Source: an uncultured Pseudomonadota bacterium (GTDB lineage Bacteria; Pseudomonadota; Gammaproteobacteria; Burkholderiales; Casimicrobiaceae). From it: 13,241 nt of DNA. Position numbers and translations under genes: made by a program. Location of the stretch: NCBI GenBank assembly GCA_937958295.1, contig CALFEY010000241.1, positions 1 to 13,241 of the forward strand, given 5' to 3'. The notes beneath the pieces are model-generated. The model saw nothing but the letters and a program-made list of their open reading frames with translations, was not told where the DNA came from and did not search any database. This document shows, piece after piece, positions 7,033 to 13,241 of this stretch. The first letter of the stretch is position 1. Every line of letters starts with the position of its first letter.

Positions 7033-8886
7033 ATGCGCAGCGATGTCTCTTCCAACGCGCGCGTGAACGACTTCGTCGTCAAGTTCGCCAATGTGAACGG
7101 GTCGGGCTCGGCGTCGGCCAACGGCCTCTTTGCCCGCTCCATCCTGCGCATGGGCGTGCCGGTGGCGGCGCGCAACATCTTCCCCTCGAACATCCAGGGC
7201 CTGCCCACGTGGTACGAGGTGCGCGTGGTGGGCGATGGCTGGCGCGGACGCCGCGGCGGCGTCGACCTCATGGTGGCGATGAACCCGCAGACGTGGGACC
7301 AGGACGTCGCGGAGATCGATCCGGGCGGCTGGCTCTTCTACGACTCCACCCGGCCGCAGCCGCCGTCGCGCTTTCGCGAGGACGTGTCGCTGCTCGGCCT
7401 GCCACTCACCGCGATCTGCAATGCGGCGTACACCGATGCCCGCCAGCGGCAGCTCTTCAAGAACATCATTTATCTTGGCGCGCTGTCCGCATTGCTCGAC
7501 ATCGCGCCCGAGGAGATCGACCAGCTCTTCGGTGAGCAATACAAGGGCAAGGAAGCGCTGCTCGACTCCAATCGCAAGGCCTTTGCGATGGGACGCGAGC
7601 ATGCGCTCCAAGCCTTCGATTGCCCGTTGCCGATCCGCGTTGCCCGCAGCAACGGCGTGGGCGAGCGCATCTTCATCGACGGCAACAGCGCAGCCGCGCT
7701 GGGCAGCGTGTACGGCGGCGCCACGGTCGCGGCGTGGTATCCGATCACGCCGTCGTCGTCGCTGGCGGAGGCCTTCCAGACCTATTGCCGCAAGTTCCGC
7801 ACCGACCCCGTCACCAAGCGCAAGCGATACGCGATCATCCAGGCCGAGGACGAGCTCGCCTCCATCGGCATGGTGATCGGCGCCGCCTGGAACGGCGCTC
7901 GCGCCTTCACCACCACGAGCGGACCCGGCGTATCGCTCATGCAGGAATTTCTGGGCCTCGCGTATTTTGCCGAGATTCCGGTGGTGCTCTTCGATGTGCA
8001 ACGTGGCAGCCCGTCCACGGGCATGCCCACGCGCACCCAGCAGGCGGACCTGCTGTCGTGCGCCTATGCCTCGCACGGCGATACCAAGCACGTGCTGCTG
8101 CTGCCCGAGGACCCCACCGAGGCCTTTGCCTTCGGCGCGCAGGCATTCGACCTCGCCGACCGGCTGCAGACGCCCGTCTTCGTGATGCTCGACCTCGACA
8201 TCGGCATGCAGGACTGGCTCACCGCGCCGTTCGCGTGGAACGATGCCCACGCCATGGACCGCGGCAAGGTCATGACCGCGGCCGAGCTCGACGCCGGCCG
8301 GGACTTCGGGCGCTACCTCGACGCGGAGGGCGACGGCATCGCCTACCGCACTTATCCCGGCACTCACGCCACCCTGGGAAGCTACTTCACGCGCGGCACC
8401 ACCAAGGACCGCTACGCCCGCTACACCGAGGAGGGGCCGGCGTACGTCGACAACATGCAGCGGCTCTTGCGCAAGTTCGAGACCGCGAAGTCGCTCGTGC
8501 CCGCCCCCGTGCTCACCAAGGCCAGCAAGCCCACGCGCAATGGCGTGATCTACTTCGGCTCCACCGGCGCGGCGATGGACGAGTCGCTCGCCGCCCTCGA
8601 GCTCGACGGCATCCACCTCGATCGTCTCCGGCTGCGCGCCTTTCCCTTCGCCGACGCGGTGGCCGACTTCATCGCGGCTCACGATCGCGTGTTCGTGGTG
8701 GAGCAGAACCGCGACGCGCAGATGAAGTCGCTCATCGTCAACGAGTGCGGCATCGATCCGTCGCGGCTCATCTCGGTGCTGCACTACGACGGCACACCCG
8801 TCACCGCGCGCTTTATCACGCGCGAGATCGCCGAGAAGGCGCGCCTGTTCAACGTGACCCCGCTGCGCCGGTCGGGCGCGGCCTGA
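7033..8886 (+). CDS. korA: 2-oxoacid:acceptor oxidoreductase, fused gamma-alpha subunit (KorA-like)
   Basis: This is a 617-residue cytosolic subunit. Residues ~14-190 form the gamma domain (VNGSGSASANGLFARSILRMG and the WYEVRV strand). From ~210 comes the alpha (pyrimidine-binding) domain with YPITPSSSLAEAF (236-248), QAEDELASIGMVIGAAWNG (270-288), TSGPGVSLMQEF (295-306) and QRGSPSTGMPTRTQQADL (323-340). The C-terminal ~80 residues (VIYFGSTGAAMDE, then VFVVEQNRDAQMKSL) are the transketolase C-like domain. With the beta subunit it oxidatively decarboxylates a 2-oxoacid to the acyl-CoA. The gamma-alpha fusion resembles Azoarcus/Thauera KorA; motifs do not separate 2-oxoglutarate from pyruvate or other 2-oxoacids. 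The ATG is 2 bp after the upstream stop, with GAGGG within the end of korC as the likely ribosome site. Confidence 0.9.
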   Translation: MRSDVSSNARVNDFVVKFANVNGSGSASANGLFARSILRMGVPVAARNIFPSNIQGLPTWYEVRVVGDGWRGRRGGVDLMVAMNPQTWDQDVAEIDPGGWLFYDSTRPQPPSRFREDVSLLGLPLTAICNAAYTDARQRQLFKNIIYLGALSALLDIAPEEIDQLFGEQYKGKEALLDSNRKAFAMGREHALQAFDCPLPIRVARSNGVGERIFIDGNSAAALGSVYGGATVAAWYPITPSSSLAEAFQTYCRKFRTDPVTKRKRYAIIQAEDELASIGMVIGAAWNGARAFTTTSGPGVSLMQEFLGLAYFAEIPVVLFDVQRGSPSTGMPTRTQQADLLSCAYASHGDTKHVLLLPEDPTEAFAFGAQAFDLADRLQTPVFVMLDLDIGMQDWLTAPFAWNDAHAMDRGKVMTAAELDAGRDFGRYLDAEGDGIAYRTYPGTHATLGSYFTRGTTKDRYARYTEEGPAYVDNMQRLLRKFETAKSLVPAPVLTKASKPTRNGVIYFGSTGAAMDESLAALELDGIHLDRLRLRAFPFADAVADFIAAHDRVFVVEQNRDAQMKSLIVNECGIDPSRLISVLHYDGTPVTARFITREIAEKARLFNVTPLRRSGAA

Positions 8887-8896
8887 CGGAACGACC

Positions 8897-9952
8897 ATGA
8901 CCTACCTCGCCAAGCCGAAGATCCATCACCCGGGACTGCCGCGCAATGCGCTCGGCTATACCCGGCGCGACTACGAGGGCACCGTGTCCACGCTCTGCGC
9001 GGGCTGCGGCCACGACTCGATCAGCGCCGCGATCATCCAGGCCTTCTTCGAGCTCGACGTGCCGCCGCACCGCGTGGCCAAGCTCTCGGGCATCGGGTGC
9101 TCGTCGAAAACCCCGACGTACTTCCTCGGTAATTCGCACGGCTTCAACAGCGTGCACGGGCGCATGCCCTCGGTGCTCACCGGTGCGGCGCTCGCCAATC
9201 GCGACCTCATCTACCTTGGCGTGTCCGGCGACGGCGACTCGGCCTCGATCGGCATCGGGCAGTTCGCGCACGTGATGCGGCGCGGTGTGAACATGGTCTA
9301 CATCGTGGAGAACAACGGCGTGTACGGCCTCACCAAGGGCCAGTTCTCCGCCACCGCGGACAAGGGCAGCAAGAGCAAGCGGGGGGCTGTCAACAGCGAC
9401 GAGCCCATCGACCTGGCCGTGCTCGCCCTCACCCTTGGCGCCACGTTCGTGGCGCGTGGCTTCTCCGGCGACAAGGCGCAGCTCGTGCCGCTGATCAAGG
9501 CAGCCGTGGCCCATCGCGGCGCGGCGTTCATCGACGTCGTGAGTCCGTGCGTGGCCTTCAACAACCATCACGGCTCCACCAAGAGCTACGACTATGTGCG
9601 CGAGCACAACGAGGCGGTCAATTTCCTCGATTTCATCTCGCCGCGCGACGAGATCACCACCGAATACGCCCCTGGCGACGTGCGCAACGTGGTACTGCAC
9701 GACGGCGGGAGCATCCGCCTACGCAAGGTCGGCGAGCACTACGACCCCGCCGACCGTGCGGCGGCACTCGGCTATCTCGAGGCGCGGCGTGAGGCCGGCG
9801 AGGTGGTGACGGGCCTCCTCTACCTGCACGCCGACACCGCCGACATGCACGATGCCCTGGACACGGTGACAACGCCGCTGAATGCGCTGGGGGATGCGGA
9901 CCTGGTCCCGGGGCAGGCGGCCCTGGCGAAGGTGAACGCGTCGCTGCGCTAG
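8897..9952 (+). CDS. korB: 2-oxoacid:acceptor oxidoreductase, TPP-binding beta subunit (KorB-like)
   Basis: This 351-residue subunit binds thiamine diphosphate and one 4Fe-4S cluster. The cluster ligands are visible as CAGC (C34, C37), GIGCSSK (C68) and SPCVAFNNH (C218). The TPP motif runs from GDGD (111-114) to VENNGVYGLTKGQ (137-149). SVHGRMPSVLTGAALAN is the usual preceding loop. It carries out decarboxylation and passes electrons through its cluster to the FAD/Fe-S subunit. The length fits the ~37-kDa beta subunits of bacterial 2-oxoglutarate and pyruvate ferredoxin oxidoreductases. A 10-bp gap with GGAA separates it from the gamma-alpha gene. No convincing intrinsic terminator follows in 9953-10033. 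Confidence 0.92.
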   Translation: MTYLAKPKIHHPGLPRNALGYTRRDYEGTVSTLCAGCGHDSISAAIIQAFFELDVPPHRVAKLSGIGCSSKTPTYFLGNSHGFNSVHGRMPSVLTGAALANRDLIYLGVSGDGDSASIGIGQFAHVMRRGVNMVYIVENNGVYGLTKGQFSATADKGSKSKRGAVNSDEPIDLAVLALTLGATFVARGFSGDKAQLVPLIKAAVAHRGAAFIDVVSPCVAFNNHHGSTKSYDYVREHNEAVNFLDFISPRDEITTEYAPGDVRNVVLHDGGSIRLRKVGEHYDPADRAAALGYLEARREAGEVVTGLLYLHADTADMHDALDTVTTPLNALGDADLVPGQAALAKVNASLR

Positions 9953-10033
9953 GTCGTCCCTTCCCTGCCGTATTGCGGAGTTACCCCAATCCGTTGCACA
10001 GTCGCGCTCCCACTCCTGTCAAGGTGAAGGGCC

Positions 10034-10240
10034 GTGCAACGATTGCAACCGATCCGCGGCTGCGGCCGCATCCGTTCGCTTGTGCTGGGAGTGGCGCTCG
10101 GCGTTTCGCCGCTGCTGGCGGCTGCCGTGGGACTCAGTGAGCAGGAAGCTCACGGCGTGGCCACGGCGACCGGACCCTCGTCGTCGCTGGCCATTGACCG
10201 CAACCGCGGCACGGTGATCGAGCCCATCGTCACCCAATAG
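10034..10240 (+). CDS. Putative small exported protein, unknown
   Basis: A GTG-started frame of 68 residues lies 81 bp after korB. AAGGTGAAGG lies just upstream as a possible ribosome site. Basic residues (RGCGRIR) precede a hydrophobic stretch (SLVLGVALGVSPLLAAAVG), which looks like a signal peptide; the rest (~35 residues) is Ser/Thr/Val-rich and ends VIEPIVTQ. I recognise no family. Third codon positions are mostly G or C, as in neighbouring real genes, but in DNA this G+C-rich that is weak evidence. It could be coding or chance. Confidence 0.4.
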   Translation: MQRLQPIRGCGRIRSLVLGVALGVSPLLAAAVGLSEQEAHGVATATGPSSSLAIDRNRGTVIEPIVTQ

Positions 10241-10249
10241 GGCAGTGCT

Positions 10250-10465
10250 GTGGCCAGGAGCGAAGGCGGGATCGACATCGCGCAGCTCCGACGCATTCTG
10301 GAGGCCATGCGCGCCGACCAGTTGCTGGCGGCGTGCGAGCGGTAGCGCGCGGCGTATGCGGCGCGCCAGGCGTGGCTCGCCTCCGAAGTGGCGGAGCTCC
10401 CGCGCTCGGTCGAGACGCTCGTGGCGGAAGCGCGCCGCAATGCAAGCGTCGCCGCGTCGCGCTAG
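10250..10465 (+). pseudogene. Small Ala-rich helical frame interrupted by one in-frame TAG
   Basis: From GTG at 10250 the frame reads MARSEGGIDIAQLRRILEAM on to LLAACER, meets TAG at 10343-10345, and then continues in the same frame as RAAYAARQAWLASEVAEL on to a second TAG at 10463-10465. The 71 sense codons together make a continuous Ala/Arg/Glu-rich amphipathic helix with no break in character at the stop, as expected from a single CAG to TAG change. It starts 9 bp after the preceding small frame and converges on the response regulator, whose stop lies 7 bp beyond. I recognise no family. Alternatives: a real 31-residue peptide, or chance open frame. Confidence 0.35.
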
Positions 10466-10472
10466 CCTCCCG

Positions 10473-11225
10473 TCACATCTGCTTGAACAGATGCACGTAG
10501 CTCTCGCCCACCGGCAGCGTCTCCTGGCGCTGCTTGAGGCGCACGGTGAGGTGGCCGCGAAAGTCCCGGTTGACCCCCGCGATCTCCTTCACGCTCACCA
10601 TCGCCGAGCGGTGGATCTGCCAGAACGCCTGCGGGTCCACCTCCTCGGCCAGCGCCTTCAACGGCCGGCGGATGAGCGCCTCGGTGTCGGCGGTGACCAC
10701 GAGCGTGTACTTGTGATCGGCCTTGAAGTAGCAGATCTCGTCCACGGTGATGAGGCGTAGCGTGTCACCCTGGGCGGCGGTGATCCAGCGCAGGTAGTCC
10801 TTGCGCTGCGCGAGGGTGGTGGCGAGGGACTTGAGGAGGCCGTCGAGGTCCGCGGGCGGGGCCGCCAGGCGCGCCTTCAAGCGCTGGATGGTGGCCGCGA
10901 GGCGCGCCTCGGAGAAGGGTTTCATCACGTAATCCACCGCACCCTGCTCGAAGGCGGCCACCGCGTATTTGTCGTAGGCGGTGACGAACACGACATGGCA
11001 GCGGCCGCTCGCCCGACGCGCCACTTCGAGGCCGGTCATGCCCGGCATCTCGATGTCGAGGAAGAGCACGGTGGGAGCGTGCGCATCGACGGCGCGCGTG
11101 GCGGCGGGGCCGTCGCCCACCTCGGCACGCAGCTCGAGCTCCGGCCACTTCGCGGCGAGGAGCTCGCGCAGCTCGGCGCGCAGGACGGGCTCGTCCTCAG
11201 CGAGGATGGCGGTCGGTCGGCTCAT
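10473..11225 (-). CDS. LytTR-family response regulator (AlgR/LytR type)
   Basis: This is a 250-residue transcription regulator. Residues 5-120 form a receiver domain with acidic pocket E10/D11, phosphoacceptor D57 (FLDIEMPGMTG), T82 (VTAYDKYAV) and K102 (VMKPFS). A linker of about 25 residues leads to a LytTR DNA-binding domain (about 145-250) with the typical FWQIHRSAMVSVKEI and LPVGESYVHLFKQM segments. LytTR domains bind pairs of direct repeats upstream of targets; no target site is recognisable in this window. The ATG lies 29 bp inside the 3' end of the upstream pseudokinase gene and has no clear Shine-Dalgarno, so translation is likely coupled. It is the expected partner of the LytS-type kinase encoded at 12339-13241. 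Confidence 0.93.
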   Translation of the reverse strand: MSRPTAILAEDEPVLRAELRELLAAKWPELELRAEVGDGPAATRAVDAHAPTVLFLDIEMPGMTGLEVARRASGRCHVVFVTAYDKYAVAAFEQGAVDYVMKPFSEARLAATIQRLKARLAAPPADLDGLLKSLATTLAQRKDYLRWITAAQGDTLRLITVDEICYFKADHKYTLVVTADTEALIRRPLKALAEEVDPQAFWQIHRSAMVSVKEIAGVNRDFRGHLTVRLKQRQETLPVGESYVHLFKQM

Positions 11226-12342
11226 GGGGAACGTCGAGGGTCACGGTGACGGCATCGGGGGCGGCATCGCCCTGCGCGAGCGTGGCGGCCTCGCCATAGA
11301 GCAACGCCAGGCGCTCACGCACGCCTTCCAGTGTATCCGCAGCGCGGCCGACACGGTTCGGCGCCGCGCCGCGGAGGGTGAGCACGATGCGCAGGCGGCG
11401 ATCGCGCGCATGCGCGACGATGCGCAGCGCTGCGCAAGGATGCCGCGACGGGTCGCCTAACAGGTGATCCACGAGCGGCAGCAGGATCATGGGCGGCAGC
11501 CGTGCGGCGTCGGCATCGGTGCCCACGTCGATCTCGAGCGCCGGTCCGCTGCCTGCCCGCAGGCGCCGGATGTTGAACCAGGCGAGCGCGAGCCCCGCTT
11601 CCTTGGCCACGGTGGACGTCGACTCGCGCAGGTGGGGCAGGGCGGCGCGCAGGTACACGATGAGCTCGTCGATGAGACGGATGGCGATCCGTGGCTCCTG
11701 CCGATGGAGGCGCTCGATGTCGCCCAGCGTGTCGAACAGGAACTGCGGTTCGATGCAAGCCTGCATCGCCTGCAGGCGCGACTCCACCATGCGCCGGGTG
11801 ATCTGGGCGCGTTCGAGCTCGCGCGCACGAATGCGGGCCAGGCGCTGCGAGGTGCGTTGCTGGAAGCGGTAGCCCGCGGTGACGAAGCCGCAGATGAGCA
11901 CGCTGTCGGGCAGCATGTTGGCGCTGCGCGCGGCGGCTTCCCACCGATCCATGGAGCAGGCGCAGTCGGCGAGCCCCAGCCATGGGGCGGTGGCCGTGAA
12001 GAGGATCTCGCCCCCGAGCGCGGCGGAGATGGCGGCAACGGCGAAGGGCGCCACGGCGGTGGGGTCGCCGCGCGCCGCGCTCTGGGCGATCGCCACGGTG
12101 ACCACCAGGAGCAGCATCGTGAGGCTGGCCTCGTACACGAAGTGGGCTGCGGTCAGGCCGACGTTGCGCGTGCCGTTGCCGAGCCACCATCCGAACGCGT
12201 TGGCCAAGCCCCACGCCAAGGCGAGAGCCACCGCCCAGGCCACGTGCCGCGGCCGGATCGCCGCGAGCCCGTGGCGGATCATCGCGCCCGCTCCCGCGGA
12301 CTGCGGGGGCATCGCTTCCGCAGGATCGTCGACGGGCGTCAT
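11197..12342 (-). CDS. Degenerate LytS-type sensor kinase (probable pseudokinase)
   Basis: This 381-residue membrane protein is a paralogue of the kinase encoded just upstream. Hydrophobic segments near 34-52, 72-88, 98-118 and 145-158 suggest four membrane helices, followed by a short helical linker (RLARIRARELERAQITRR). The His_kinase (PF06580-like) domain begins QAMQACIEPQFLFDTLGDIE: the usual EPHFLFN is EPQFLFD, so the phosphoacceptor His is Q200. The N-box LVENAIRHG of its neighbour is LVDHLLGDP here, and the DTGVGL and GVGL glycine boxes are absent (LTLRGAAPNRVGRAADTLEG). It therefore should neither bind ATP normally nor autophosphorylate. The frame is intact and overlaps both neighbours (ATGA at 12339-12342; 29 bp at the 3' end), which argues for a kept, non-catalytic sensing or scaffold role rather than decay. 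Confidence 0.85.
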   Translation of the reverse strand: MTPVDDPAEAMPPQSAGAGAMIRHGLAAIRPRHVAWAVALALAWGLANAFGWWLGNGTRNVGLTAAHFVYEASLTMLLLVVTVAIAQSAARGDPTAVAPFAVAAISAALGGEILFTATAPWLGLADCACSMDRWEAAARSANMLPDSVLICGFVTAGYRFQQRTSQRLARIRARELERAQITRRMVESRLQAMQACIEPQFLFDTLGDIERLHRQEPRIAIRLIDELIVYLRAALPHLRESTSTVAKEAGLALAWFNIRRLRAGSGPALEIDVGTDADAARLPPMILLPLVDHLLGDPSRHPCAALRIVAHARDRRLRIVLTLRGAAPNRVGRAADTLEGVRERLALLYGEAATLAQGDAAPDAVTVTLDVPHEPTDRHPR

Positions 12343-13241
12343 GCGGCGCGCGCCGTCGGGGCGGCGGTGACGGCGGGGAGCTCGATCGTCGCGGTGACGC
12401 CACGCCCCGGGTTCTGCGCGAGCAGGAGCCGTGCGTTGCCACCGTGCAGCGTGGACAAGCGGGCCCGGATGTTGGCGAGGCCCACCCCGGAGCCCGAGCT
12501 CTCCGCGAGGCCGACTCCCGTGTCGGCGACCGCGACACGCAGGCGGCCATCGCTCCTGCGCGCGAGGATGCGCACTTCGCCGCCCTCCGGCAGCGGCGTG
12601 AGGCCGTGCCGGATCGCGTTCTCGACGAGCGTCACCAGCATCATCGGGGGAAAGGGCTGCGCCTCCAGAGCGTCCGGGACGTCCACTCGCACGACCAGAC
12701 GCTCGCCCATGCGGATCTCCTGCACGGCAAGGTAGGCCATGGCGAGGGCGAGCTCCTGCCCCAGGGTGGAGTCGCTGCGGCGCATGCGCGGCAGCATCGC
12801 GCCGAGGTAGCGCGACAGGTGCTGCAGCATCGCACAGGCGGACGCGGGGTCGGTCACGAACAGTCGCCGCACGTTGGCGAGCGTGTTGAAGAGGAAGTGC
12901 GGCTCGACCTGCGCCTGCATCACGGACAGGCGTGCCTCCGCGAGCTCGCGATCGAGCGCCTCCCGGCGCATGTCCTCCTCGTGCAGATGCGCGACGGTCT
13001 CCTCCTCGCGGGTGGCGAAGAAATAGCCGAGCACGCCGGCGGCGATCACATGGCTCCACAACACGATCGCCGAGATCTCCTTCTGCAGGGACGCCGGGTC
13101 CTTGTCCATCGGATTCATCCATCCAGTGGCGTACGGTGCCACGACGTACCCCACGGCCAGGCCCGCCAGCACGCCGGCGAAGAGCACCAGCACGCGCGGC
13201 CCCGTGCGGCGCGGCGCCCAGTTGCCGAATGCCACCACGCA
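12339..13241 (-). CDS. LytS-type sensor histidine kinase (5' end at or beyond window edge)
   Basis: The frame is open through the right edge; a GTG at 13236-13238 could be a start, but LytS-type kinases usually have more membrane helices than the two visible here (about residues 15-37 and 56-74 counted from that GTG), so the gene probably continues outside. The catalytic part is intact: QAQVEPHFLFNTLANV with phosphoacceptor H114, LVENAIRHGL (N-box, N207), DTGVGL (239-244) and GSGVGLANIRARL (249-261). This is the PF06580 plus HATPase layout of LytS/YpdA/BtsS kinases, which phosphorylate LytTR regulators. The signal is unknown. The stop overlaps the pseudokinase ATG by 4 bp. The gene order kinase, pseudokinase, regulator indicates one operon. 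Confidence 0.9.
   Translation of the reverse strand, partial: CVVAFGNWAPRRTGPRVLVLFAGVLAGLAVGYVVAPYATGWMNPMDKDPASLQKEISAIVLWSHVIAAGVLGYFFATREEETVAHLHEEDMRREALDRELAEARLSVMQAQVEPHFLFNTLANVRRLFVTDPASACAMLQHLSRYLGAMLPRMRRSDSTLGQELALAMAYLAVQEIRMGERLVVRVDVPDALEAQPFPPMMLVTLVENAIRHGLTPLPEGGEVRILARRSDGRLRVAVADTGVGLAESSGSGVGLANIRARLSTLHGGNARLLLAQNPGRGVTATIELPAVTAAPTARAA

Noticed and set aside
6535..8898. 787-codon minus-strand open frame antisense to korC/korA.
   Set aside because: Its sequence is His/Arg/Val-rich shadow translation of the conserved korA motifs on the plus strand, with no fold of its own.
10343..10345. TAG read as pyrrolysine or a programmed readthrough codon.
   Set aside because: No pyl genes are visible and the hosts suggested by the window do not use pyrrolysine. 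selD concerns TGA, not TAG. A simple nonsense change is enough.
10150..10440. 96-codon minus-strand frame across the small-ORF region.
   Set aside because: Ser/Arg/Ala-rich with no start context or motif. The plus-strand frames have better ribosome sites and composition.
12343..13122. Upstream extension of the pseudokinase frame to 641 codons.
   Set aside because: The extra part is an out-of-frame reading of the intact kinase gene. The ATG at 12342 overlaps the kinase stop as ATGA, the normal coupled arrangement.

Overview
The window is very G+C-rich, densely packed proteobacterial chromosome. The KorCAB-type 2-oxoacid oxidoreductase operon, the DHA3-type MFS C-terminus and the paired LytS/LytTR genes point to a betaproteobacterium (Burkholderiales or Rhodocyclales relative). 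That assignment is an inference from gene content. I see no rRNA, tRNA, CRISPR array, insertion sequence or phage gene.

Layout. Positions 1-302 (+) hold the tail of an MFS exporter that runs in from the left edge. A leftward block follows, read from 4996 down to 365: selD; a 55-codon relic of endonuclease VIII (nei); a TlpA-like periplasmic thioredoxin; a Tat-exported transglutaminase-like protein; and a large membrane-anchored periplasmic protein with an apparent circularly permuted papain-like His...Cys core. The last four are tightly packed or overlapping and look co-transcribed. Rightward from a 189-bp divergent spacer, 5186-9952 encodes a three-gene operon: an FAD/NAD(P)/Fe-S electron-transfer subunit, a fused gamma-alpha subunit and a TPP-binding beta subunit. 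This is the architecture described for the 2-oxoglutarate:NADP+/ferredoxin oxidoreductases of Azoarcus evansii and Thauera aromatica. After it come two small rightward frames: a putative 68-residue exported peptide, and a 72-codon frame cut by one TAG. The right end (13241-10473, minus strand) is a LytS/LytTR signalling cassette: an intact-looking histidine kinase (5' end off the window), a second paralogous kinase whose phosphoacceptor His is Gln and whose ATP-binding boxes are missing, and a LytTR response regulator. All three overlap.

How the genes fit together. The Kor genes couple oxidative decarboxylation of a 2-oxoacid to reduction of NAD(P) or ferredoxin. The leftward block joins three envelope proteins that act on or through Cys residues (thioredoxin, transglutaminase, permuted papain-like) behind a decayed DNA-repair gene. 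The signalling cassette appears to pair one active sensor with a pseudokinase ahead of one DNA-binding regulator. The most noteworthy points are the in-frame collapsed nei gene that still overlaps the thioredoxin start, the conserved-looking but dead kinase, and the transglutaminase/permuted papain-like pair, whose function I cannot name.
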